From Alkalihalobacillus sp. BA299 (lineage in GTDB: Bacteria > Bacillota > Bacilli > Bacillales > Bacillaceae_F), in the NCBI RefSeq assembly GCF_017745675.1, contig NZ_JAFLJM010000001.1, positions 1 to 64,000 on the forward strand: a stretch of DNA of 64,000 nt. The letters are read 5' to 3'. The position numbers and the translations under genes are program-made. Every line of letters begins with the position of its first letter. Position 1 is the first letter of the stretch. This document shows positions 51,936 through 59,681 of this stretch, one piece after another. Under the pieces are notes generated by a model. The model saw only the letters and a program-made list of their open reading frames with translations. It did no database searches and was not told the DNA's origin.

Positions 51936-53525
51936 ATGTATAAAGGGTTGGAAACATTCGGTAAATTAGTAGAATATCGTGCAAATCATTCGCCCTATAA
52001 ACGGTTTATACGTTTTGAGAATTTCGATCTCACTTATGATGAATTCAATAAAAACGGAAATAAGGTCTCCCATTTTATAAAATCGTTGGGAATGTCGAAG
52101 GGAAATACTTGTGCTGTTATGTTGCCAAATAGTCCAGAATTTCTCTATACATGGCTAGGGTTGTCACGTCTGGGTGTAATTGAAGTCCCGATTAATACTT
52201 CTTTTCGTGGTGATCTTTTAACATATATGCTTAATAAGGCTGAGTGTCAAGCGATAGTAATTTCTTCAGATTTGGTAGATCGTGTAAAAGATGTTTTAGG
52301 AGATTTAGAACATCTACGCCACATTATCGTTGTAGGGCCCTTTTCTGAATTTACTACAGATTCAGTTTCCGTTCATTCTTTTGAAGAGTTGCTTACCAAG
52401 TCTAGTGATTCTTTGATTGATGTGGAGATACTTCCCACTGACCCGGCTGTTATTCTTTTTACCTCTGGAACAACTGGACCGTCTAAAGGTGTTGTTCTTC
52501 CACATCGGCATAATTTTAAACTTGCTGAGAATTGTTGTGAAGTGATGAATTACGGACCAGAAGAACGCTTATTTACGGGATATCCATTGTTTCATGGAAA
52601 TGCACGCTTTACAACAGTCCTGCCAGCTCTACTAGTAGATTGTGACGTCGTGTTACATGAACGGTTTTCTACTTCAAAATTCTGGGATATATGTCGAGCA
52701 GAGAAGGTTACAGCATTTAATGCTTTGGGTTCATTATTCACGCTACTCATGAAACTGCCTGAGCGGCCAGATGATGCAAATCATTTAGTTCGGAAGGCTT
52801 ATGGCGGCCCTACCCCTCCAGAAATTTATGATGATTTTCAAAAACGGTTTAATGTTAAGATTACAGAAATCTACGGGTTATCCGAAGCTGGTACTGTAAC
52901 GAATAATCCAGCAGATTCATTCAGAAAAGGATCTTGTGGGCGAGCAGTTCCTTTCTTTGAAATCGAAATTCACGATGATAATGACAAGCCTTGTTCAGCA
53001 GGTGAACCTGGCGAGATCGTTTTACGACCAAAAGAACCTGGGGTTATGTTCACAGGTTACTACAAAATGGCAAAAGAAACGGTAGAATCATGGCAGAATT
53101 TGTGGTTTCATACTGGCGACCGCGGATGGATGGATGAAGATGGTTATATTTATTTCCTTGACCGTAAGAAAGATGCCATTCGCAGAAGAGGAGAAAACAT
53201 CTCTTCATATGAGGTAGAGCGGGTAATCAATGATCATCCAAAGGTATATGATTCAGCTGCAGTTGGTGTTCCTTCCGAACAAAGTGGGGATGAAGAAGTA
53301 CTTGTTGCCATTATGACAAAAGATGGAGCAGAGTTGAAACCGGAGGAACTACTCGAGTTTTGCCAACCAAGGATGGCCCATTTTGCTGTTCCAAGGTATA
53401 TAAGGTTTGTGAAAGAGTTACCGAGAAATACATCTCAAAGAGTAGAAAAATTTAAACTTCGTAAGGAAGGTATTACCTCAGACACCTGGGACCGTGAACG
53501 AGCTGGCTATGAAATTAAACATTAA
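51936..53525 (+). CDS. Acyl-CoA ligase (AMP-forming), CaiC-like, block B
   Basis: 529-residue adenylate-forming ligase. P-loop LFTSGTTGPSKG (about 172-183), EIYGLSEAG (about 315), WFHTGDRGWM and DRKKDAIRRRGENIS (about 405-430) are intact. At the C terminus the usual GK of the thiolation/adenylation lysine motif reads TSQRVEKFKLRK, so the canonical Lys is Arg, with Lys residues nearby. Overall similarity recalls crotonobetaine/carnitine-CoA ligases. ATG 51936 is chosen because AGGAGG is seven bases upstream. It probably activates a different acid from the block A ligase. Confidence 0.87.
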   Translation: MYKGLETFGKLVEYRANHSPYKRFIRFENFDLTYDEFNKNGNKVSHFIKSLGMSKGNTCAVMLPNSPEFLYTWLGLSRLGVIEVPINTSFRGDLLTYMLNKAECQAIVISSDLVDRVKDVLGDLEHLRHIIVVGPFSEFTTDSVSVHSFEELLTKSSDSLIDVEILPTDPAVILFTSGTTGPSKGVVLPHRHNFKLAENCCEVMNYGPEERLFTGYPLFHGNARFTTVLPALLVDCDVVLHERFSTSKFWDICRAEKVTAFNALGSLFTLLMKLPERPDDANHLVRKAYGGPTPPEIYDDFQKRFNVKITEIYGLSEAGTVTNNPADSFRKGSCGRAVPFFEIEIHDDNDKPCSAGEPGEIVLRPKEPGVMFTGYYKMAKETVESWQNLWFHTGDRGWMDEDGYIYFLDRKKDAIRRRGENISSYEVERVINDHPKVYDSAAVGVPSEQSGDEEVLVAIMTKDGAELKPEELLEFCQPRMAHFAVPRYIRFVKELPRNTSQRVEKFKLRKEGITSDTWDRERAGYEIKH

Positions 53526-53579
53526 ATATTATTATGTGTTGTTTCGACTTACTTGGCTGCTTTGAGGAGAGCTTCAGTA

Positions 53580-53714
53580 GTCGGTGTTAAACATGACCCT
53601 ACCTTTACACCTGCTGTGGTTAAGGAAGTAGAAAAGTTACTAAATCATCCAGTAAAACCAATTATTTTTGAGGAAGCTGGACATTTTCTGCATATTCAAG
53701 CACCAAGAAATTAG
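53580..53714 (+). pseudogene. C-terminal remnant of an alpha/beta hydrolase
   Basis: A 44-codon stretch (VVGVKHDPTFTPAVVKEVEK then IFEEAGHFLHIQAPRN) matches the end of alpha/beta hydrolases of the haloalkane dehalogenase/epoxide hydrolase kind, with the acid Asp and catalytic His. There is no start, no nucleophile domain and no ribosome-binding site. A deletion remnant between the ligase and the next gene. Confidence 0.65.
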
Positions 53715-53784
53715 CGAATATTATGAGTCGTTTTTTGGTGCTGAATTGTGTTAAATCATTATTTTGAAAGTGAGTTGAACTTCT

Positions 53785-54519
53785 GTGTTCGATAAAGGAC
53801 AATCTATGCTACTTTGGGCTTTGGAGTGTGATCCAGAAAGAGATGCGGAATGGAATGAATGGTACAATCTTGAACATGTTCCTGCATTATTACAAGTACC
53901 AGGTTTTCATAGTAGTAATCGGTACGAGAAGGTTACAGAAACTACTTTACGACATTTGAGTTCTCGTTTTCAAATCCCCCGATATTTAAGCTATTATGAA
54001 CTTTATGATGAAAGTGTACTGCAGTCAGAGGCTTATCATATTAATCGGTCTTCACTAGGTCCAGGTATGCGTCCAGAATGGACAAAGCGAATGCTAACGT
54101 ATGTTTTAAGTGTAATGGGTGGGACTTACCAGCCATTGACTGAAACTTGGATGAACGTATCTGACCGAACAGTTCAAAACCTATGGGTTTTATTTCTTGA
54201 GCCATACGAAAATAACGAGGATGAAATTGATGAATGGTATCTAAATCAATTATTGCCCTTATTACAGAAAAGTAATTTCGTTAAAGCATGTCGATTAATC
54301 GGCTCTCAACAGTCAACTCTTATTGTAAAAGGGGGAGTTAAGCAGGAAAATGGTGTAAGTCGAATTGTTTTGATTTCTGTAGATAAGGATTTCTCTCCTG
54401 ATGATGAGTCATCTTTTCATGAAGTATGGAAGGATAGGAAAAATAGCTTTAAAAGTGGAAATGGCGCTCTGTACCAAAGAATTCCACTATCGAAGATGAT
54501 GGGACAAACAGAAACTTAA
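53785..54519 (+). CDS. Duplicated ferredoxin-like (dimeric alpha/beta barrel) protein
   Basis: 244-residue protein built of two similar halves. The first has DAEWNEWYNLEHVPALLQVP then GFHSSNRYE. The second has DEIDEWYLNQLLPLLQKSNF then VKACRL. The shared pattern (EWY, ten residues, then a hydrophobic-x-GF or NF turn) is that of EthD/dimeric alpha-beta barrel domains, often found beside oxidoreductases in catabolic clusters. The function is unknown. The frame opens at GTG 53785 with a weak site; ATG 53806 follows AAAGGA at a good spacing and may be the true start. Confidence 0.7.
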   Translation: MFDKGQSMLLWALECDPERDAEWNEWYNLEHVPALLQVPGFHSSNRYEKVTETTLRHLSSRFQIPRYLSYYELYDESVLQSEAYHINRSSLGPGMRPEWTKRMLTYVLSVMGGTYQPLTETWMNVSDRTVQNLWVLFLEPYENNEDEIDEWYLNQLLPLLQKSNFVKACRLIGSQQSTLIVKGGVKQENGVSRIVLISVDKDFSPDDESSFHEVWKDRKNSFKSGNGALYQRIPLSKMMGQTET

Positions 54520-54564
54520 AAGGTTTAAGGTGCATTAACAAATATCATTTTGGAGGATTTACTT

Positions 54565-55332
54565 ATGGGTAAATTAGAAGGTAAAGTTGCAATAGTTACT
54601 GGTGCTGGTTCTGGGATGGGGCGTGCTATTTCAATATTATTTGCAAATGAAGGGGCTAAAGTTGTATTAGCTGAATTTAATGAAAGTTCAATGAATGAAA
54701 CGCTTGAAGAAATATTATCTGAGAATAATACGGCTACTGCAATAAAAGTAGATGTTTCAAATGAAGCAGATGTTGAGGCAATGATCAAGAAAGCATTAGA
54801 TGAATTTGGTAGAGTAGATATTTTAGCAAATGTAGCAGGTGTTTCAGATGGTATGACTTCGATTGAAAATTACTCAAATGAATTATTCCAACGAGTAATG
54901 GCTGTTAACGTAAACGGACCGTTCTATGCATCACGCGCCGCTGTTAAAGTATTTAAAGAGCAAGAAACAGGTGGAACAATTATTAATGTTTCTTCAATTG
55001 CTGGATTTCTTGGGGCACGTGGTGGTACAGCGTATACAATGTCAAAACATGCACTTATTGGTCTTACTAAGAATATCGCTGCATTTTATGGTCGTAATAA
55101 CGGAAAAATCCGTGCGAATGCCATCGCACCTGGCTCTATCTTAACAAGTATGACGCCAAATGATACTTCACAGTTAGATAAATTAGGTATGGAAGCGTTC
55201 AGTGACCTTGGACCATTTAATAGAGGGGTTCCAGAAGATATCGCTACATCAGCGTTATTCCTTGCTTCTGATGACTCAAAATTTATTAATGGAGAAGTTT
55301 TAACAGTGGACAGTGCTTGGACGGTTCGTTAA
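54565..55332 (+). CDS. Short-chain dehydrogenase/reductase, third
   Basis: 255-residue classical SDR: TGAGSGMG (about 12-19), NVAG instead of NNAG (about 87-90), catalytic VSSIAG and Y-x3-K in YTMSK, C-terminal FINGEVLTVDSAWTVR. The acidic residue after strand 2 (LAEF) points to NAD. ATG 54565 follows GGAGG at nine bases; the frame itself opens at a poor TTG. It closes the gene run that began at 47605. Likely oxidises a hydroxy intermediate. Confidence 0.85.
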   Translation: MGKLEGKVAIVTGAGSGMGRAISILFANEGAKVVLAEFNESSMNETLEEILSENNTATAIKVDVSNEADVEAMIKKALDEFGRVDILANVAGVSDGMTSIENYSNELFQRVMAVNVNGPFYASRAAVKVFKEQETGGTIINVSSIAGFLGARGGTAYTMSKHALIGLTKNIAAFYGRNNGKIRANAIAPGSILTSMTPNDTSQLDKLGMEAFSDLGPFNRGVPEDIATSALFLASDDSKFINGEVLTVDSAWTVR

Positions 55333-55505
55333 AACACCTTCATTATCTATGATTAAGAAGGTACATAAGCAATAGTCTCTTAAACTACTTGGATGCTGCG
55401 CGTTATAAGTAATTAGGAATTTAAGAGCCTAACAATTTAATTTAAGACCAGTTATTACAATATAAATCAATATAAACAAATATTTCTTAATTGTCTGTAA
55501 ATAAA

Positions 55506-55554
55506 TTGACTTTTACAAATTCTCCCTCTAAAATAAAAGTTGAAACATGATTCA
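55506..55554 (+). promoter_or_regulatory. Promoter with shared operator, site 6
   Basis: TTGACT (55506-55511), 17 bases, TAAAAT (55529-55534), then TGAAACATGATTCA (55541-55554), seven bases after the -10. This copy is the most symmetrical: it equals its reverse complement at 12 of 14 positions. It serves the TRAP transporter operon across the SDR remnant. No other gene lies in 55333-55807. Confidence 0.7.
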
Positions 55555-55601
55555 AGTATTATATTATGAGGGGTTAGTAAGGGTAAATTTCTTATATCTA
55601 T

Positions 55602-55615
55602 TGAAAGCGCTTTAT
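55602..55615 (+). promoter_or_regulatory. Candidate CcpA (cre) site in the TRAP leader
   Basis: TGAAAGCGCTTTAT matches the cre consensus TGWAANCGNTNNCA except at the last two positions, and contains the symmetrical AAAGCGCTTT core. It lies about 65 bases downstream of the expected start point, a usual roadblock position. Confidence 0.45.
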
Positions 55616-55654
55616 TTAATTGAATCTACTTTTCTATAAAAAGGGTAAGCTGCT

Positions 55655-55807
55655 ATGAAAAATAAAAATGTACTAATAACTGGAGGATCCAAAGGTTTTG
55701 GTAATGAATTGGCACTAGCATTCGCCTGAAATGAAGCAAATATAGTTATTAATTATTTTAATAAAGAAAATAAACACTTAAAATCAACTACTAAGGAGGA
55801 AAATCAA
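55655..55807 (+). pseudogene. N-terminal remnant of an SDR gene
   Basis: From ATG 55655 the frame reads MKNKNVLITGGSKGFGNELA then LAFA and an in-frame TGA at 55727. It continues NEANIVINYFNKENK before running into the dctP start region. This is the first ~45 residues of a classical SDR (cofactor motif TGGSKGFG) with a stop codon, and the rest deleted. It lies in the leader of the TRAP operon. Confidence 0.75.
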
Positions 55808-56932
55808 ATGAACAAAAAATGTAAATTAAGCTCATATAGTTTAACCTTATTTATCCTATCATTATTTTTGTTTTTATCAGCCTGTAGTGGTAATGAAGAA
55901 ACGAACATCAGTAATGAAAGTAGCAATAAGGGAGAAGTTACACAAAAACCAGTTGATTTAAAATTTGGAATGGCGGTTCCTGCTACACATCCAATTAACG
56001 CACTTGCAGCTGAACCTTGGACAAAAACAGTTGAGGAAGAAACTGATGGCTTAGTAAAAGTCGACATACATGCTGGGGCGGTGTTAGGGTCTTCAACTTC
56101 TGTCCTACAAGACGTAAGCGGAGGTGTATATGACATTGGTTTTGTTGTCGGACAATTTTTCCCAGAAACACCTCTCTATAAAACATCCGTCCTTGATTTA
56201 CCCTTTGCATTTGCTAATACCGATGATCATTTAGTAAAGGCGAAAATTGCCCAAAAATTTGTTGATAAGTATGTCAAAGCAGATCTAGAAAATTTAGGTG
56301 TTAAAATAATGGGGGTTTATTTAAGTGACCCTGCAGTACTTCTGAGTTCGGAACCAATTCGGACGGTAGATGACTTAAAAGGAAAACTTACATTTCTTCA
56401 GGGACCACAGTGGCAGCCGATTATTAATGGATGGGGTGCAAGACCAGTCTCCCTTTCAATCGAGGATCTTTATACTTCTCTTGAAAGAGGCACATTGGAT
56501 GTAGGTGTTTATGCGTTGGGGGGGATGTATTCTCAAAAGCTTTATGAACCTGCGCCATACATTACAAATTTACCAACCTCAACAGCTACTCAATTTGTTG
56601 TTATGAATGCTAATCAGTGGAATAGCATGTCTCCAGAACTGCAAGAACAATTTAGCGAAAGCTTCAATCCAAATATAGAGGAATTAATTAATAATGCTTA
56701 TGTTAAAGGAAGGGAGGAAAGTTTTGAAAAAATTAAAGAAGAAATTGAAGGAAAAGGCGAGATCATTGAACCTTCTGAAGAAGAGTTAGCAAGATTCCTT
56801 GAGCCTGCAAAGGATGTCTGGGATCAGTGGATTGAAGAAGCGAATAAAAAGGGATATGATGGCCAAGAAATCATGCAAGGCTTCCTACAAATTATGGAAG
56901 AAGAAGGTGTTGAACCACCGTTTGAATTTTAA
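55808..56932 (+). CDS. dctP: TRAP transporter substrate-binding lipoprotein (DctP)
   Basis: 374-residue DctP-family solute receptor. The lipobox is LSAC (Cys26), then a linker to about 45. The mature start is LKFGMAVPATHPINALAAEP. The family helix (SIEDLYTSLERGTLDVGVY) is present. The conserved motif GLKIR, whose Arg clamps the substrate carboxylate, is here DLKGKLTFLQGPQW with no Arg. The ligand may therefore be held in another way or may not be a simple carboxylate. RBS AAGGAGGA. As a Gram-positive receptor it is lipid-anchored. The QM permease genes follow after a structured gap. Confidence 0.88.
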   Translation: MNKKCKLSSYSLTLFILSLFLFLSACSGNEETNISNESSNKGEVTQKPVDLKFGMAVPATHPINALAAEPWTKTVEEETDGLVKVDIHAGAVLGSSTSVLQDVSGGVYDIGFVVGQFFPETPLYKTSVLDLPFAFANTDDHLVKAKIAQKFVDKYVKADLENLGVKIMGVYLSDPAVLLSSEPIRTVDDLKGKLTFLQGPQWQPIINGWGARPVSLSIEDLYTSLERGTLDVGVYALGGMYSQKLYEPAPYITNLPTSTATQFVVMNANQWNSMSPELQEQFSESFNPNIEELINNAYVKGREESFEKIKEEIEGKGEIIEPSEEELARFLEPAKDVWDQWIEEANKKGYDGQEIMQGFLQIMEEEGVEPPFEF

Positions 56933-57012
56933 GGTAATCTAGTTATTTTAGAAAGTAAATTATTGATAGGTGTAGAAGTTTGCCCTTAATGTTTTTCAGA
57001 AATCTTGTTCAC

Positions 57013-57079
57013 GAGAGAAGTCCATTATATAGTGAATTTGAACAGTTTTACCTGTTATCAATATTAAGGACTTCTCTCT
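57013..57079 (+). terminator. Large intercistronic hairpin between dctP and dctQ
   Basis: GAGAGAAGTCC (57013-57023) pairs with GGACTTCTCTC (57068-57078) around a 44-base loop that holds its own small AACAG/CTGTT stem. There is no T tract. It probably lowers permease expression relative to the receptor or protects dctP mRNA. Confidence 0.5.
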
Positions 57080-57186
57080 GGAAAATACAACATTAGAACT
57101 TTTGTATTAATTTAATAACATTTATCGATCGCAAACTGTGATTTATTAAGCTTCAAAAAAGCCATTAACTGAAAGAGGTGAGCTGA

Positions 57187-57723
57187 ATGCATTATTTAGC
57201 TAAAACTATTAAAAGAATAACAACTATTACTAAATGGGGAGCAATCATAACCATTTTCAGCATGATGCTGTTAATTTCTTTCACTGTAATTTCCAGGGGT
57301 ATATTTAACTTACCAATTGTAGGAGATTATGAACTAGTCCAATTAATGATGATTGTTTTAGTTGGTTTAGGGTTCGGTTATTCCGAACGAATCGATGCAC
57401 ATATCAAAGTAGGTTTATTAGTGGACCGCTTTAAACAAAAAACTCAGGCAACTATTGATATTATCGTTTATATTCTCGTTGCTTTCATCTGTTTTTTAGT
57501 CGGTACAATACTCTTTAAAGCTGGTCTGCAAGGTCTCTCTTCATTTAAAGTAACTACATCAATTCTATCCATTCCTCACTATCCATTTCAGTTTTTACTA
57601 AGTATCGGTTTTTACATGTGGGGCTTAGAAGCAATGTTAAAAATAATTTATAGAAGTGTGGAGTTGATAAATGGAAAAGAATATCAGGATCAGGATGAAG
57701 GGAGTGATATAAATGTCGGTTGA
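57187..57723 (+). CDS. dctQ: TRAP transporter small permease (DctQ)
   Basis: 178-residue four-helix membrane protein of the DctQ family. It has the first long helix (GAIITIFSMMLLISFTVISR), the GDYELVQLMMIVLVGLGFGY segment and a charged C-terminal tail. DctQ forms the scaffold around the DctM transporter. It overlaps dctM by eleven bases. RBS AAAGAGGTG. Confidence 0.88.
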   Translation: MHYLAKTIKRITTITKWGAIITIFSMMLLISFTVISRGIFNLPIVGDYELVQLMMIVLVGLGFGYSERIDAHIKVGLLVDRFKQKTQATIDIIVYILVAFICFLVGTILFKAGLQGLSSFKVTTSILSIPHYPFQFLLSIGFYMWGLEAMLKIIYRSVELINGKEYQDQDEGSDINVG

Positions 57724-59014
57724 AGTATTGGGGCTTTTAGGAATTTTATTAATGTTTGTACTGATGTTTTTTAGAGTTCCAATTGCGATTGCTCTCATGA
57801 TTCCAGGAATTATAGGCGTTCTTTTACTTCGTGGATGGGCTCCTCTTGAGGCAGCTTTAAAATCTATAATATGGACACATAGTTTTAGTTATACTTTTAG
57901 TACTATTCCTATGTTCATTTTAATGGGGGAACTGTTATTTATTTCAGGAATTAGTAGTGAATTGTTTACTACGTTTCGAAAATGGCTTGCAAACCTTAGA
58001 GGGGGGTTAGCAACATCTACAATTGGAGCATCAGCATTATTTGCTGCAGCTTCTGGTTCAAGTGTTGCTGCCACTGGAACAATGGGAGTAATCGCGCACA
58101 AAGAGATGAGAGATTCTGGGTATAACGACAAATTTAGCAGTGGTACTATAGCAGCTGGAGGGACTTTAGGTATATTGATACCGCCCAGCGGGGCATTTAT
58201 TATTTACGGAATTTTAACTGAACAATCCATAGGTAAGTTATTGATTGCTGGTATTATTCCTGGGATCATTCTGTCGCTTCTTTTTATTTTAACTATTTAT
58301 ATTACAGTTAGAATCCACCCTCAATTAGCTCCCGATACTTCAGTTAAATATAGTTGGAAAGAAAAGTTCACTTCTCTAAAATCCACTATTTGGATTATGA
58401 TATTGTTTGCCGTTGTAATTGGTGGTATGTATGCAGGATGGTTCAGCCCAACTGAAGCCGCTGGTATAGGTGCTGCAGTAGCATTAATTCTTGCCCTTGT
58501 AAAAAGAAAATTAACTTTTAAAACATTGATTGTAGCATTAGAAAGAACACTAAAAACAACTGGATTTATCTTTGCAATCGTAATAGGAGCATTTGTTCTA
58601 AACTACTTTCTAGCATTAACAGGTTTACCAGATTTATTAGCATCTTTTATCACATCAATTAATGTTCCTTGGTGGGTCATCATGCTATTAATCTTACTTA
58701 TGTATTTTATACTTGGAGCTGTAATGGATGCATTGGCAATGATCGTTATAACAATCCCAATAATTACCCCGATAATTACAGCATTAGGTTTTGATTTAAT
58801 TTGGTTTGGGGTTTGGATCGTCGTAATAATTGAATTATCTCTAATTACACCTCCGATCGGGATGAATTGTTTTGTTTTAAAAGGTGCAGTTTCTGATTTA
58901 CGCTTGGAGGATATTTTTAAAGGAGCAGCTCGATTTATAATTCCTATTTTAGTGATGTTAGTCATATTAGTTTTATTTCCTGAAATTGCTTTGTGGTTAC
59001 CAAACAATATGTAA
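57713..59014 (+). CDS. dctM: TRAP transporter large permease (DctM)
   Basis: 433-residue DctM permease with about twelve helices, the Na+-coupled elevator of the TRAP system. Family segments: FFRVPIAIALMIPGIIG, AASGSSVAATGTMG (about 120-133), GGTLGILIPPSGAFIIYGIL, GWFSPTEAAGIGA (about 242-254) and ITPPIGMNCFVLKGA. Length is typical. Works with DctQ and DctP; the driving force would be a Na+ gradient. Confidence 0.92.
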   Translation: MSVEVLGLLGILLMFVLMFFRVPIAIALMIPGIIGVLLLRGWAPLEAALKSIIWTHSFSYTFSTIPMFILMGELLFISGISSELFTTFRKWLANLRGGLATSTIGASALFAAASGSSVAATGTMGVIAHKEMRDSGYNDKFSSGTIAAGGTLGILIPPSGAFIIYGILTEQSIGKLLIAGIIPGIILSLLFILTIYITVRIHPQLAPDTSVKYSWKEKFTSLKSTIWIMILFAVVIGGMYAGWFSPTEAAGIGAAVALILALVKRKLTFKTLIVALERTLKTTGFIFAIVIGAFVLNYFLALTGLPDLLASFITSINVPWWVIMLLILLMYFILGAVMDALAMIVITIPIITPIITALGFDLIWFGVWIVVIIELSLITPPIGMNCFVLKGAVSDLRLEDIFKGAARFIIPILVMLVILVLFPEIALWLPNNM

Positions 59015-59123
59015 AAAGTTGACCTGAGTAGAACCAACTCTAAATTTGATAATATGGAGAAGAGTTGCCAACTATGACAGCTCCCCTCCTAGTTTTCTAA
59101 AAAATAAAATTAGTCAGAATTTA

Positions 59124-59172
59124 TTGACAACTTTTTTAAATATTCTTATGATTATAATTGAAAGGTGATTCA
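59124..59172 (+). promoter_or_regulatory. Promoter with shared operator, site 7
   Basis: TTGACA (59124-59129), 17 bases, TATGAT (59147-59152), then TGAAAGGTGATTCA (59159-59172), seven bases after the -10. It precedes the second DUF35/thiolase pair by about 85 bases. Confidence 0.72.
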
Positions 59173-59255
59173 CATTTTAGGTTAAAGGTGTTATCAATAA
59201 TTAATAATTTGTTAGCTTATTAGTTTAGAATGTAAAAATTATTAAGGAGGAATGA

Positions 59256-59681
59256 ATGTTGGAGAATTTTAAAGAAAGGGTTCCTGTTAAAGAAGGCCTT
59301 TTTAGTTGGTCAAAAGAACCCCATGGTTTAATTATTTCGAAATGTTCCACTTGTGGCGAATTGGTTTTCCCAAAGCAAGAATACTGCCCTGAATGTTGTA
59401 CAGAAACAATGGAGACCGAAATTCTCAGTTCTAAAGGAATTTTAAAATGTTTTACAGGGATAACTGCTCCTCCACCAGGTTATAAGGGGACAGTGCCCTA
59501 TACAGTTGGAATTGTTGAATTTCCTGAAGGAATTAGAATATTGGGTATCACAACTGAAAAAACAGTTGACAGCTTAGTACCTGGAATGGAAGTCGAAGTA
59601 GTTATCGATACAGCTTTTGTGGAAGATGACCAGGAATTTGTAACGTTCAAATATCAACCTACAAATATGAGGAGGGATTAG
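59256..59681 (+). CDS. DUF35 OB-fold protein with zinc ribbon, second
   Basis: 141-residue DUF35 protein. The zinc ribbon is CSTCGELVFPKQEYCPECCT (about 30-49), followed by an OB domain with CFTGITAPPPGYKG and VPYTVGIVEFPEG. It is the partner of the thiolase whose ATG follows its stop codon directly. Compared with the first DUF35 it has a shorter N terminus. RBS AAGGAGG, five bases before ATG 59256. Confidence 0.87.
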   Translation: MLENFKERVPVKEGLFSWSKEPHGLIISKCSTCGELVFPKQEYCPECCTETMETEILSSKGILKCFTGITAPPPGYKGTVPYTVGIVEFPEGIRILGITTEKTVDSLVPGMEVEVVIDTAFVEDDQEFVTFKYQPTNMRRD

